From Umbilicaria muhlenbergii (lineage: Eukaryota > Ascomycota > Lecanoromycetes > Umbilicariales > Umbilicariaceae), in assembly GCA_000611775.1 (NCBI GenBank), contig KK106984.1:2204580-2268579 (forward strand): a stretch of 64,000 bases of DNA, in the 5' to 3' direction. How positions within the stretch are numbered: position 1 is the stretch's first letter; the number at the start of each line of letters is the position of its first letter. Shown piece by piece: positions 1-11,749 of the stretch. The notes beneath the pieces are model-generated. The model was not told the origin of the DNA, made no database searches, and worked only from the letters and a program-made list of their open reading frames with translations. The translations under genes and the position numbers were made by a program.

Positions 1-2265
1 TCTTCTAATCCTCGCCGCTTCGGTCCCGTCATCGATAAGACTCTCTTTGAACCAGGGGTGTTTGAGGGCGTTCTTAGCCGTGATGCGTTGCTTGGGGTCG
101 TAGACGAAGATTTTCTTGAGTAGGTCGAGGAATTGCTTGTTGAATGCCGTGTTCGGGGGGATGATTTCCTGTAGCAAGACGAATGAGCCCGCAGCGTTTA
201 TCAATTTATCACTGGGGTTGGGCTTGGGCTTACGTTGAGATGCTTCATTGCTTTGACATACTTCTTGGAAGCCCGCGAAGTCTCGGTATTGGGGTAATCG
301 AGCTTATAGCCTCTAGGGAGGAAGTATCTACGTTCCGCCATCAGCCACAGCTATATCCAAATGGGTGAATGTCCTTACTTTGCAGCTTGGTTGCCATTGT
401 TTCCCCTCCCGCCGGACTGCACTTGTCGGACGAGCTTCGTGTCAAGCTTGCCACCACACACGCTTTCCATCATGGCCAGATGCTCCAGGTTGTCGTGCGT
501 CTGGAAGAGAGCGTCACCGGTGAAGAATTCGACGAGAATGCATCCAATACTCCAGATATCGCACGGGAAGCTCCAACCGAGGTTGAGGATGATTTCCGGC
601 GCACGGTAATGTCTCGTTGAGACCACGGAGGAGTGATACTCGTCATCGAACGTCGCCGATCCGAAATCGATAAGTCTAATCTCCGTGTCAAGCAGCACGC
701 GTCGTTGTCGAGTCTGGCGTTGTATCGTCGTCGAAGAAGATGGAATTTGGCGGTTGTAAGTGAACGTCTGATAAGAATTGCTGACGAGGAGGATATTCTC
801 CGGTTTCAAGTCCGTGTGTATGAGGTTGAGATCGTGGAGAACTGCAACCAGTACATCAGCCGTGCTCCAAGTGCATGCACTTAGTGACACTTACATGCAA
901 CACTCGTCAGGAGCTGCCTGGCAAAACTCTGTATCTGACTGCTAGGGAACGGAACGAAAGAGTTTCCTTTCAGGAAGTCAAAAACACTTTGGCCTAGTAA
1001 ATCCGTGACGATGCATATGTGGTTCCTGAAGTCGAAGCAGTCCCGGAGATGAATGCATTTATTGCGGTTATCCCGGTCATTGTGGGATAACGTTGAAAGA
1101 ACTCGTAGTTCGATACGTGATGCATCTCGATACTTCTGAACCGACCGAATGATCTTGATGGCACATCGAGTCCGCTTCCGCTTGTCATAGGCTTCTACGA
1201 CCTTTCCAAATGTGCCCTGGCCGAGTAATCTGGAGACTTGATCTAGAAGGATGTCAGTGGTCACTCAGTTACAAATTTATCGATAGCCTTTCAAGCATGC
1301 TTGGGACACAAATATTGGGACTACTCACATCGCTCGGTCAAATCTGTATCTGGGATAACAATATAGTGGCCGTCATCATCGTCCACTTTCGTTTGACTTG
1401 GCAACGTCTACAGACACACGTCAGCAAGCGGTGATCCCAAACCGAGTGCATCCAAACGTACATCTTTGAGTTGTGGTACATGAACTTCCTTCGCCTTAAT
1501 AGGCGGCCTGGGTGGTGGCACGTAAGAGCTATATGCATCACCGACAACTTCAATCTCTTTCCTCTTCTTCTCATCTGCCGTTTGTTGTCGCGTCACCCGT
1601 TTCCTTTTCTGGCCCACAACACCCTCTTCAAGGTACGACCCACTAGCCCCAGCGCTATTGTTCGAGCCTAACGACGTAGGTGCCGTGGTGTGTAACGAGG
1701 TAGTCCGATCCGTAGATATGGTGGTGGATCCGGTATCGCCGTAATTGGGAGTATTCGTCTTCGAGTATGGCTGCTGGAGGTGGACTGGATCGTAGGCAGA
1801 TGCTGGAAGAGTCTTCCGCTTCTTATTGGCATGCTCAGCATCACCATTGCCGACGACCGTTCGTGTAGTGTAATTCGGACGCTCGTTCCCACTTTTTTGA
1901 GGGGGGGGTGGAGAGTCATCGATGACGATGATCTCCTTCGGTGGCCCATTCTTGTAGAATTCGTGCCAGTCGGGTCGTCGTTCACGTTTCCTTGAGTCGT
2001 GCAAAGCTGATGAGGACTGGGATGCAGCCATGGCAGTGGATGTTGGCCGTTGGCTTGTAGATGTTGCAGAGGTCCTTGCAGTGGACATGGAAGGATTGTT
2101 ATTGGGGAAGCTGTTGTAGGAAGGTGCCAGACGGGAAGCACCGTTCAGCATGGTGTTATTGGCAGAATAAGCTGCCCCGTTCGCTTGGTAGGCTTGATGA
2201 TGTGAATATCCATAATGAGTCGGGTTTGGAGGAAGTGTTGCAGTTGCGGTTGAAGGTGCCGACAT
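1..2265 (-). CDS. LAMMER-family dual-specificity protein kinase (Kns1/Lkh1-like), 3' end outside window
   Basis: This is a LAMMER (CLK-type) kinase; the family phosphorylates SR proteins and links nutrient and stress signals to RNA metabolism. Exons I infer: 2265-1462, 1407-1329, 1242-895, 841-379, 327-234 and 168-<1, giving 652 in-frame codons. Residues 1-270 are disordered and rich in Ser, Thr and Pro. The kinase domain then shows GQGTFGKV (ATP loop), CAIKIIR (lysine), IHTDLKPEN (catalytic loop), LIDFGSA (DFG), [10 protein letters not shown] (activation segment) and the LAMMER signature as EHLAMMES. The end of the domain, with [13 protein letters not shown], is still in frame at base 1, so the true C-terminus lies upstream of base 1. 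A stretch around residue 110 reads [12 protein letters not shown], which looks like a phospho-regulated SUMO-interaction motif. Kinase identity is very secure; the exact exon edges are inferred from GT-AG signals. Confidence 0.93.
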
Positions 2266-3560
2266 GGCTCATTGGGGTGACAAAAGTATGATTTATGAGG
2301 ACTCAGCCCAGCCTCAGGCTCGGTCTTGACGCCGACGCCGCCTCTGCCCGTTAGGTCCCGACGGGCAATTCTGGGAAGTGATGCATACGGTCATCCACGA
2401 TCGAGAGGCTTCGAAGACAGGACTGTCGCTCCAGGATAGCGCCACTCGTGGGGATTGTGGCTTTGGTGGGCCTTTCCGGTCGCGTCCAGTTGGAAAGGCG
2501 GAGTGACGATTGGAGAGAATGAGATTTGTTGGCGTTCGGCTCAGAGATGGCACACGATTGACATGCTAATCGAGGGGACGACGGCAGACGTGGGCAGGGA
2601 CAGTCGGTGGAGCGGTCGGCGTGGAATTGGAGACGGCGTGTTGGACGGGTTGGATGGTCGTTGAGACATTCGCACTTCTTCGACGCTGCGTGTGCAACAG
2701 TGGCAGGAAGTTGCAGCAGTCGGCTAGAGGCCCGGACGTACTGGCTGTAGCGCAGCTTCTCCAGGCACTCCAGGCTCTCCAGGCTCTCCAGGCTCTCCAG
2801 GCTCTCCAGGCTCTCCGTCCTTCGATCACGAAGACACGCTTGCCTGCTTGGGGGCTAGTCAGGCTCTCCGCCCGTCATGGCTGGCAGACGCCCAGGCCTC
2901 CTGATTTGCCGCTTATCGAGAATGACGAGCTGGCGACCCCCTTCGCTTGGCTTGGCTCCGTTATGCAGCCGGTACGTTGTACCAGTCGAGTTTCCAGGGA
3001 TACGGCGTGCCTCATGCCCGGAGCACCAGTGTCTTCACGGATGAACGATCGGATAGAAATACAATCAACGTCGGTGGTGATAGCATCCGTGCTTGCTTAT
3101 TCACCGCCGACGTCCCATCGCAGCAGTCTCCGTCCTCGACACAGGCAGGATCCGTGTCAGCGTATCAGCGCTTACCTCGCAATCCGAGGGGGCGATCTTC
3201 GATTTGGCCGTCCAGTTCACGGCGCAGATCATCGCGCATTACTCTAATCCTGAACTGTCCTAAGGCCCGAGACCGCTCTCGGCCGGCATCAGAGTACAAC
3301 GCCTCCCAGACTTGCCAAACTACGGATCAAGCACCGAGTAACCAGAGTGTTCTAGAGTCATGTATCTTGCCTCTTCTTACGTCTGTCGACCGCGATTGCG
3401 CGGGTCAAGAAGCCCGACATTTACCTGATGGATCAAAGTACCAAATGGGAGGGACTTTCCCTTGCCGTATCTTACTTGACTCGTGCCAACTGTACCAGCT
3501 CTGCATGACCTTCTGCATCATCAGATCATGCCGCCGGCCGAACCCGTGAGACTGTTCGTT
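2266..3560. other. Intergenic, upstream of the kinase gene and downstream of YSH1
   Basis: No gene is supported here. Overlapping ORFs of up to about 200 codons occur on both strands, but they have no recognisable domain and are opened by a short tandem repeat around 2761-2817. The interval probably holds the kinase promoter and the YSH1 3' region. Confidence 0.5.
2760..2817. repeat. 9-bp tandem repeat (TCCAGGCTC)n
   Basis: Five to six near-perfect head-to-tail copies of TCCAGGCTC are visible. Because the period is a multiple of three, they give Leu-Gln-Ala repeats in one plus-strand frame and Trp-Arg-Ala repeats on the minus strand. That explains the long but otherwise featureless ORFs that span this place. 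Confidence 0.9.
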
Positions 3561-6500
3561 TCAACCTCTTCTCTGTCCCCAAAGCGGCGCCACCGTCTCC
3601 ACTGCTCTCTCCACCACTGCCTTCACCCGGTCCCTCAAGACCCCGTACGAGCACTCGACCTCGAGTGTCTCTAACCACACCTTGGCCACATGCTTGTCCA
3701 CCCGGATCTCCACCCCAGGTACTGGAATACCAACGCTATGTAACCTTTCCATCTCCTCGGCCTCAAGATCTGCCAGATCATCTTCATCCTCCTCGTCACT
3801 GGGTTCGGCTTTGATGCCGTTCTCGTCAACCGACGCTTTTGGCGGCTTGGGCGCGACCTTCGGGTGCGTGATCGGGGTTACAGATGGGCCGAATTGCGCT
3901 TCGAGGAACATACAGAGGCGAGAGAACCGTTCTTCAGGGCTGAGATAGGCGTGCGGGTTCCGCTTGTTATGCTCGTGTTTGTGGTGATGCAGTTTGGAGG
4001 ACTCTGAGCAAGCAGTCAGCGCTACAACTTGAGGGGCTCAACAACCGATCCTTACGCTTGACAGCTGCGGGGCTACTTTCTACCGTGAACAGCACCGCCA
4101 TTACAGCGTCCGCGATGCCGTCATTCAGGATGTTACCCTCCCACTCAACCTCTACTGCTCCACCGTTCTGGTATCGGACGGTAACACAGCCCATGACGAG
4201 GTACGCAACGGGATTAGGCGAATGGTCGACTTCCTCGTCCGCCATCTCTTCATCATGATTGATGCCGTTGCCGTTCGTCTCTTTCGTCCCATTCGTCACT
4301 GTTTTTGTCGTCGCTCCGATTTCCTCGATGGCACCGAATGTGCCCTCTAAAGCCCATTTAATAAGTTCAGCTCCGGCCGCGCTCAGTGTGATCTTTTGCT
4401 TGCACATGATGGTCGTAGTCGTGAGTCCAGCATATTCCCGCAGATCCTCCGGCGCCATCAGCGACATCTTGAAATCGTTCTGGACAAGTACGCCAGTAAT
4501 GAGCTGCGCGTCCTCTTGGTCAAGCCCTTTTGGAGGAGGAATCTGGGCCAGTTTCCCCACAACTTTGGCCGTCTTGTCGACTTTGAATGGAATCCGAAGT
4601 TCTTCCGTGTTGGCAGGACTGAAGATCTTGGTTTTGTGTGCCTTTTCCGCGTTGAGCGATAGAAGCTTGGACTTCAAGCGCATCATATTGTGTTTTTCTC
4701 CGTGTACAAGAATCTAGGTAGCCATCAATAAGGTGAATGCACATAGTGAAGAACAATATATCGCTTACCACCACGGGAGCAGCAATCTCTTCGATGAATT
4801 CTCGGTTTTCCTGCCCATCGACATGGGCAGCAAAGCTGTATTCCTGCACACTGCACCGTCTCGGTATCATAGCCTTCTCTGCTTCTCCGTTCGCACCAGG
4901 TCCCCTCGCCCTGGCCCCTGCACCAGCATTTCGACTCGTCATGATCGCGGGTATGCTCTCAGGCTCATTGACTATTTGCTTTGCCATCGTTCCTTCGACG
5001 CTATACCCGGTGATCACAACACCATTCCTTTCGTTTGGTGCCCATCTCTCGAGTAGTTCTCTACTAACCCCGTTCTGCAGCATTCCAGGGCTTGCCAACA
5101 TAACGCAACCGCCCACATCGTCGAATCTTTCCAGGTTTTTCAGACTTCTGACGAATCGAAGATCCCATGGCCCACCCTTGCCAACATCACCTGCTTGTTC
5201 TGCTTCGGCCATGCGTTCGCGGAAAAGGCGTTTGATGTTGTCGTTCATGGCGCCAACATATGTCTGGTAAACGACCATACATTTACGAGCTAGGTTAGAT
5301 GCATAATAAATAGGAATTTTTTGATACTCGGGATGCCGTGCCCAGTATTCGTCCAGAATAAGCAATAGTTCTTGAGCCCGTCCCAGAGCAAAGACTGGCA
5401 TTAGAACCCTGCCACCACGGTTCAGAATACCAGTAATACTCTTCATCAGGGCCGTCTCCCGCTCCACTCGTGGAATATGTGATGCGATTCCGTATGTGCT
5501 TTCGGTGATAAGTACATCAATCTTGACATTCTTGGGGACTTCGGCAGATATCAGATGACGGTCGTCTTCGCGAGAGTAGTCCCCAGTGAATAGGATCTTG
5601 AGGCCGGCAATCTCGATCAAGAACATTGCGGCACCAAGGACATGTCCGGCAGGGTATGGGGTGATACGAATGGAGGAAATGGTATGGGTAGTGTGATAAT
5701 CTATCGCTTCAATCTGGGGAAACGTAGATAGATGATCAGCTTCTGTATATGGTTGTGAACGCTGGTCGGATGAGGTATTGCTGCAGATTGAGTCAGTCTA
5801 TGTGCATATTTGACTCCTGCGGCTACCCACCCGACCCGGACACTGTCCTGAATCAACCATTTGTAGATTGCCTTTGTTGGATGTGTCATGAAAACCCGAC
5901 CTTTAAAATTCGTCTTCGCGAGCACATATGGCAGTGAGGCGGCATGATCAATATGAAAACTGGATTGTCGAGTCAGCCGGTACAAACTTCAACACGGTAC
6001 GCTCAAACACGCTCAAATGCAGAGGGCAATTGCTAGGTACAAGGCCATATTAGAACAAGGCAAAGGCTACAGGTGACTCGACCTCACGAGACGGCGTATG
6101 CAGTACGGTGAAGCATGGCAGTAGTGATGGATGTTTCATTGATTTCTGCTGTACAAACGAGTGGTAACAAGCTTTAGGAGTCTGGATAGAAAGCTCTCGT
6201 AGAATGGGCCAAGCTGGCATCTCTACTGCACTAAGCTAACCAGCTGTAGTGTATGCGAACGGGTGGATATGCTCCCAGACTCGATCCTCCATCAGTGCCT
6301 TGTCGCGCTTTCGCCTGTACAAAGCAAGTGGTGTGCCAGAGGATCCATCATTTGAAGGAGAGAGAGACAGGACATACTGGCTAATGAGCAGCACATCTAC
6401 GGTGCTGAGATCGAATTCGTCGTAATATGGAAGAGCAGCAAGACCATCATAGGCAGGATGCATTCCAGCATCAAGCTGCAATACAAGGACTATCAGCGCT

Positions 6501-6684
6501 TGTTAGGAGATGAATTCCATGCCCTTCGACATACCATCACGGTCTTCCCCTTATATTGGATGATGTGACACGACCTTCCAACCTCGTTGCCGCCTCCTAA
6601 GCAGAGAAACATGAGTTCATCTGCAGGGTCAACAGGCTCTTCCATCTCCGGCGACATGGCCGACAGCTTTCTCTTAGTGGCCAT
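3561..6684 (-). CDS. YSH1: CPSF73-type mRNA 3'-end endonuclease (Ysh1)
   Basis: This encodes the zinc-dependent endonuclease of the cleavage and polyadenylation factor, which cuts nuclear pre-mRNA before poly(A) addition. Exons: 6684-6535, 6475-6378, 5959-5831, 5780-4769, 4713-4056 and 4003-3561 (829 aa). The metallo-beta-lactamase and beta-CASP fold is clear: [13 protein letters not shown] near the start, [20 protein letters not shown] (the HxHxDH metal site, created by joining exons 2 and 3), [41 protein letters not shown] and [14 protein letters not shown]-terminal domain follows with an acidic linker ([10 protein letters not shown]). Length fits fungal Ysh1. The start at 6684 gives [14 protein letters not shown] directly before the conserved block; an in-frame Met at 6759 is less likely. 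The second intron, 5960-6377, is 418 nt, far longer than all others in the window. Confidence 0.96.
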
Positions 6685-7221
6685 ATCTTCGAGATTCCTC
6701 AAGCTGTCGATCACGCCGGGAATCCAGACTGCTCGCGTGCTGCACCTCGCAGCTAGCAAGATCTCGGTGACAGTACCAGGATTAGCGACACATCAGTGCA
6801 TATTCAGCAGTGGTTCACAGCAGCCATTCTGCTTTTTCGCCAGGCTCTGTGCTACGTACTCAAACTGCGTCGAGTATAATGAGCAGATATGAGGTTTGAG
6901 TCGTGTGTAGGAAAGGTAAAAACGTGAGAGGTGTCGAGACGCGCGAAGAACGGAAGGTGCCGTGGGCACGTGACATGATGAATTCCCCATTCAAGCTCAG
7001 CTGTGTGGCTGTCTCCCACATCCAACGACCACAACGTCTAAGTACAACACTCCAGCTGCCAAACAGTCGAAGATGCAGCGAGCTCGATAGCTCACAGTAC
7101 CTCTGGCAGTACGAGATGGATGGGATGTCGGCGCGGTGATTTGTCTTGGGCTCTCGTTCCGGATCGGAGTGCCTGTGGAAGGGGTCGCATATCATAGTGA
7201 GGGTCTGAATCAATAGCGAAG
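6685..7221. promoter_or_regulatory. Shared divergent promoter region of YSH1 and TAF4
   Basis: About 540 bp separate the start codons of two divergently transcribed, constitutive RNA-synthesis and processing genes. I see no clear TATA box and no reliable coding potential; short ORFs on both strands have no homology I recognise. Confidence 0.5.
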
Positions 7222-9064
7222 ATGGCGCAACCACAACAGCAATATCACTCACCCGCCTTCTCGCCTCCGCAGCCCACGCCCTCCTCTCACCCTGGCGCAT
7301 ACCTTCCGCCCAACAAACGGCCACGGCTATCACCTAATCCGCAATCACCTTACAGCTCACCGAGTATGGCCAACATTGCCTTACCACCTTTTAATAGTCC
7401 TTACTACGGAGGTCAGCCAGCTGGCCCTTACCACGTCATGGACCCATCAATGAATCCTCCTACCTCTGCCGGTACCCCAGTGGGTGCCATGGGACCTCCT
7501 TCACGGCCGATCGATAAGCCCACGGATATGAACGAGCTTACGGATGTCTTACTCGGTTCCGGCGTAGACTTGAAAGAAGAGGAGGCTGCTCTGGTGAATC
7601 GATACAATAACACAAGCCAGCCGCAACCTAACGCCTCTTTCCCGTCTAACCCTGCCACGTTTTTCAATTCTTCTGGGTTACAGGGCTCAAGCGCCGGTAC
7701 ATACTCCGCGAATCACAGCTTCAACACTCTATCACAGAATGTACCCGGTGACAGAAACAGTTTCTATGGTGCAGGTACATTTAACCAGCCTGCGACGCCT
7801 TACCAGTCGGCAGAAGATATAGCAGAGGAGGAGCGAAAGAAGGCTTTGCGGCGCAAGAATGAAATACGGCAGTATCACTTGAACGAACCGTTTCTTATGG
7901 CCAGTACAGTGATTAGATACCTCAACAAGCATTCTCAGAGCATGCAGGTCACAGTCCCCCAACATGGCTTATACAGTAACCCGCACAGCCAACGCGTCCA
8001 AGAGGTGGTTGTATCGGGCCCGGACAAGAATGAGGTCATGGTGGCACTGAAGAATCAAGATCTCTTGTATCTCGATTCACCGCTTGTTGAACTCTTAACC
8101 CTCCTTTCTCTTGCGACTGAAGAGCGAATGCGTACACTCGTCGAGGATTCAGCGACGTTAGCAAAAGGCAGGAGGACCGGCTCGCATGGGGTAGTACCGT
8201 CGGATTTGGTGGATCTAGCCATCGGTAGCGGAACTGCCGAGTCGGTCCCTGCGCTCCCTACACCGGGAAATAGTGCAGTGTCGCCCAAGTCCAACCCCCT
8301 AAAGCGTATGCCGTTTGTATCCCAAACTGTCCAAGGCTGTACTTACCTTCTATGTAGGGTCCTTTTCAGATTCTAACAAACTTCCTACGCCAATATCCGA
8401 AGGACCAAAGTCTCCTACAACTACTATTGCGTTTCCTAATCAGATTGTGCAAACACTCCGCAAGATTTCTCAGGCAGAACGTGCGGCCGAAGAAGCTCGA
8501 TTAGCCAAGCGTGCTCGTCGGAAAGCGAGCGGCGCCCTGTCCGCCGAAGGTGGTAGGGCGGATTCTACGTCTCTTGCGTCGTCAGCACCAGGAACGCCAA
8601 GCGGACTCTTGGGCGAACGAGCGCCTGACGTGGAAGTCAAGAAAGGTATCACAAAGAAGGAGGCCAAGCGGCAAGCAGATGCCAAAGCGACGGAAGCTCA
8701 ACAACACGCTGCCACCAACAAAACTATGAATATGGCGCTGGGCTTTGGAGGTGGGAGTCTGTTCGGCGGTAAGAAGATCTCTTGGTTGGCTGGTAAAGGC
8801 GATCAGTCAGGTAGCAATGGCTTTCCGGTACCGCCAAGAGTCAACACGAGTAACAAGGGGGAGTCGAGAAATCCCGCACAGGCTGGTAGCACAGGAGCCG
8901 GAGGCCAATTGCCATCTGGTAAAAGAAAGTTTGGGGACTTTAGAGAAGACAAGGAGACTGGCGCTGGCATTCAGTTGCGGGATCTGGTCTCTGTTCTGGA
9001 AACAGATGGGAAGGAGAAGAAGGCGCTGGCAAGAGCTTATTCAAAGCTAGGCCTTCGAGATTGA
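7222..9064 (+). CDS. TAF4: TFIID subunit TAF4
   Basis: This is a TBP-associated factor of the TFIID general transcription complex, nuclear, forming a histone-fold pair with TAF12. Exons are 7222-8305 and 8370-9064 (592 aa). The N-terminus is Pro/Ser-rich (PPNKRPRLSP). Fungal TAF4 landmarks follow: MNELTDVLLGSGVDLKEEEAAL, EEERKKALRRKNEIRQYHLN, and the C-terminal TAF4 block with LVELLTLLSLATEERMRTLVEDS. The second exon has a basic helix (AERAAEEARLAKRARRK) and ends GIQLRDLVSVLETDGKEKKALARAYSKLGLRD, the conserved C-terminal helix pattern. The intron has two in-frame acceptors 12 nt apart, TAG at 8355-8357 and CAG at 8367-8369; I chose the second. The gene is divergent to YSH1. Confidence 0.9.
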
Positions 9065-9473
9065 TATCATGGAATCGGTGTTGGGGTGAATACTTGATGT
9101 TTGGGACTTGGGACTTGCATAGCGTGGCGTTGGGGTGGAACGAGGGACTGACGTCCCATGATTGCTTCAATTGTCTATGTCTCAAAAGGACGAAGGGTGA
9201 GCCCCTCGAGTAGGACTTGGAATGGACTTAGAACGTTTATTCGAACCGTTGCATAGCAGCCCAAAATGTAAATTACGCATTTGTTGCGTCTCTATGCTCT
9301 GTGTTCGCCGAATGATGGTCTGCATCGCGTTTTATATTACATAGCTGAGGAGGCCTGGGGGTCACATTCAGCCCTACTCGTAAACTCGGTTACCCCCCCC
9401 TGTTCCCGAGCCTCCCTCTTGCACCAGAGAGAACCGCAACCATATCCACCACCCGCTCACCACCACCACCAAA
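9065..9473. other. Intergenic between TAF4 and SRP19
   Basis: About 400 bp of 3' region of TAF4 and promoter of the next gene. The last 80 bp before the SRP19 start are C-rich and CCACC-rich. No gene is supported. Confidence 0.5.
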
Positions 9474-10352
9474 ATGTCCCACCACCCGCGCATCGAAGAA
9501 ATCTCCGACTCAGACTCCGACCCCTCAGACCAAGACCCCACCGACTTCGACCCCAGCACCATAATCCAACGCGCCCCCATCCCCGCACCCACCCGCTCCT
9601 TTCCCCCTCCCCCCCCCCAACAACAGCTCCGCCCACAATTCCAAGCCCCGACCTCCACCGCCGACAACGAGCGCCACAAGCGCTGGCAATGCCTCTACCC
9701 CGTCTACTTCGACCTCAACCGCACGCGCGCCGAGGGCAGACGTGTCGGCAAAGAGTTGGCGGTGTCGAATCCGCTGGCACGAGAGATCGTGGACGCGGTG
9801 GCGGGGTTGGGGCTGAGTACGGTGTTTGAGCCGGGGAAGATGCATCCAAAGGACTGGGGGAATCCGGGGAGGGTGAGGTGTGCGCTCAAGGAAGGGGGAA
9901 GGGGGGTGGGGATGAGGGCCGGGGTGACGAATAGTGAGTCCGAGTGATTTATTTTACCTTACTTTACCGGCCCTGTTCCAGAGTTCCTGGGGTTGAGGCG
10001 AGGATGGTTACTGATGCGGAGTGGATGGCTAGAACACCACCTCTACATCCTCGTCGCCAAGCATTTACAAGCCCACCCCACAACCACGGAGTCCCCCAAG
10101 CGGCTGCGTATCGCAGGGATGGAGTTACCGAGTAAACCTACCCCGCCGCCGGCGGTACCGCGCGGGTGGAAGATCAATGCTATCCTGCCGCTGCACTCGC
10201 CCGCGTTGAGTGGAGGCGGCGTTAGCGAAAACATCTTTAAGGAGATGATGCAGGAGATGCAGAAGGAACAGGGTGGAGGGATGCCGGCGCCGCAGATCGA
10301 TGGCGCGGAGGGCGGGAAGAAAAAGAAGGAGAAGAAGAAGGGGAGGGCGTGA
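9474..10352 (+). CDS. SEC65: Signal recognition particle subunit SRP19 (Sec65)
   Basis: SRP19 binds helices 6 and 8 of SRP RNA and prepares the site for SRP54, so it serves co-translational targeting to the ER. Exons are 9474-9933 and 10033-10352 (259 aa). The join gives VTNKHHLYILVAKHL, matching the conserved SRP19 core. Upstream are a disordered acidic N-terminus (EEISDSDSDPSDQD), then the domain start WQCLYPVYFDLNRTRAEGRR and PLAREIVDAVAGLGL. The C-terminus ends in the Lys-rich tail (GGKKKKEKKKGRA) expected for RNA binding. The intron is 99 nt with GTGAGT donor and TAG acceptor. Codon use runs from strongly C-ending in the first part of exon 1 to G-rich in its second half. Confidence 0.95.
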
Positions 10353-10642
10353 GGTCTACGCTGGCGGTTTGAATTGGTGGAGAGGGATTGGTCGTTTGCA
10401 TAGCGATGGAGTCTGGGGCCGTTGGTTTGGTCTATCTAGACAGACCATAGCTTTTACTCGGAGATCTCGGGGAGGGGGGGGCCGTGTATAGAGCTTCTAC
10501 ACCAAGGCTTCATCATCATCTTGAGCTCCGATTGAAGCCACCACTACCCCTCTACAGCGTACTCGACCCCACAAAATCACATTCTCAACCCCCCTTCCTT
10601 CACCATCCTCAAGCATCCTCCACTCGAACCTCCCCACCCACC

Positions 10643-11749
10643 TCACCTCCTCAACCCCACAAACACCGGCACATGATCACTCCCCCCCCTATCCACCACA
10701 TTATCCAACATCCCCGCCCCCACCAACCCCTCCCCCTCCCCCTCATCCACCAACACCAAATCCACCCTATCAGCACTACTCCCCCACTCCCTCCCCCGCG
10801 GCCGATACGTATACCTCCTCTCCCCCGCATGCAACGCCCGAAAACTATCCACCATTCCCAACCCCCCATCCATGAACTTCCGCTCGAAATCCTCCCTGCT
10901 CTTCACATGCTCCTCCCCCATCCGCCGCCCGGGCCACCCGTCTAGTGGGCTGCGCGCTATATTCATATCCCCCGCTATGATGCATTTCCAACCCTTGGCG
11001 GCATACGCGGCGCATTCGTTGGCGAGTTGGCTGTGGAAGGCGCGTTTGCGGTCATGCCGCGTCCCCGTGACGGCCCCGGTGGCGGGCGAGCGGTAGGGGT
11101 TGGCGGTGCCGTTGACAGCGTAGACGTTCACAACCACTGTCTTCCGCACCGGCAGCTCGAGCACTAGCACCCGCCCTTCGAGGTCCCACGACGGGCGGTG
11201 GATGAAGGTATCGGCAGTGGCGGGGTCACCACAGGGGTCGAGACCTTGGGCGCGGAGGAAGTCGTGGCGGACGAGGGTGCAGACGCCGTAGATTTTGCCG
11301 GCGAAGGCGCGGGCGTTGTGGGGGTCGTGCGGGAGGTGGAAGTGCGCCGTGTAGAGGGGGCCGGCATCGTTTTCGATCGTGGGGTCGGCGTTGACGGCGC
11401 GAGTTACGGCGGCGGGGGTGAGGGGGTCGGAGGAGGCGATTTTTATCTCTTGGAGGCAGAGGATTTCGGGCCAGAGCCAGCGGCGGAGACAGGCGCGGAG
11501 GGAGGGGGTGGGTGGGGTGGAGGGGCTTGGGGGCGTGGAGGAGAAGCCGGAAGGGGCGGGTTTGGTGGGGCTGAAGTAGGTGGTTATGGGTGGTTGGAGG
11601 AAGGGGGCTATGCCGTTGATGTTCCAGGAGAAGATGCGGAGGAGCGAGGGATCTGGGAGTGCTTGGTAGGAGGAAATTGGGGGTGGGGGAATTGATGGGG
11701 GAGGAGAGAGTCGGCGCCGTTTGGTTGGAGGGGGGCTGATGTCAGGCAT
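10643..11749 (-). CDS. Exonuclease III/AP-endonuclease-like EEP-family nuclease
   Basis: This is a single-exon endonuclease/exonuclease/phosphatase-fold protein of 368 aa; an in-frame Met at 11809 would add 20 residues. Visible motifs are IFSWNINGI (Asn), LCLQEIKI (the metal-binding Glu), VNVYAVNG, FHSQLANECAAYAAKGWKCIIAGDMNIARSPLD (catalytic Asp/Asn), and a terminal SDHVPVFVGL (catalytic Asp-His). This order is that of the ExoIII/APE1 and Apn2 DNA-repair nucleases. It lacks the long C-terminal extension and GRF zinc finger of fungal Apn2, so I do not assign a symbol. The short N-terminus (KRRRLSPPP) could be a nuclear signal. It converges with SRP19 and shows a mirrored base skew. Likely roles are base-excision repair or a related phosphodiesterase activity. 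Confidence 0.85.
   Translation of the reverse strand: MPDISPPPTKRRRLSPPPSIPPPPISSYQALPDPSLLRIFSWNINGIAPFLQPPITTYFSPTKPAPSGFSSTPPSPSTPPTPSLRACLRRWLWPEILCLQEIKIASSDPLTPAAVTRAVNADPTIENDAGPLYTAHFHLPHDPHNARAFAGKIYGVCTLVRHDFLRAQGLDPCGDPATADTFIHRPSWDLEGRVLVLELPVRKTVVVNVYAVNGTANPYRSPATGAVTGTRHDRKRAFHSQLANECAAYAAKGWKCIIAGDMNIARSPLDGWPGRRMGEEHVKSREDFERKFMDGGLGMVDSFRALHAGERRYTYRPRGREWGSSADRVDLVLVDEGEGEGLVGAGMLDNVVDRGGSDHVPVFVGLRR

Noticed and set aside
2621-3247. 208-codon plus-strand ORF with Leu-Gln-Ala repeats
   Set aside because: Opened by the 9-bp tandem repeat; overlaps equally open minus-strand frames; no domain or codon-bias support.
10484-10945. Pro/His-rich 153-codon plus-strand ORF
   Set aside because: Antisense shadow of the EEP-nuclease gene, created by its G-rich coding strand.
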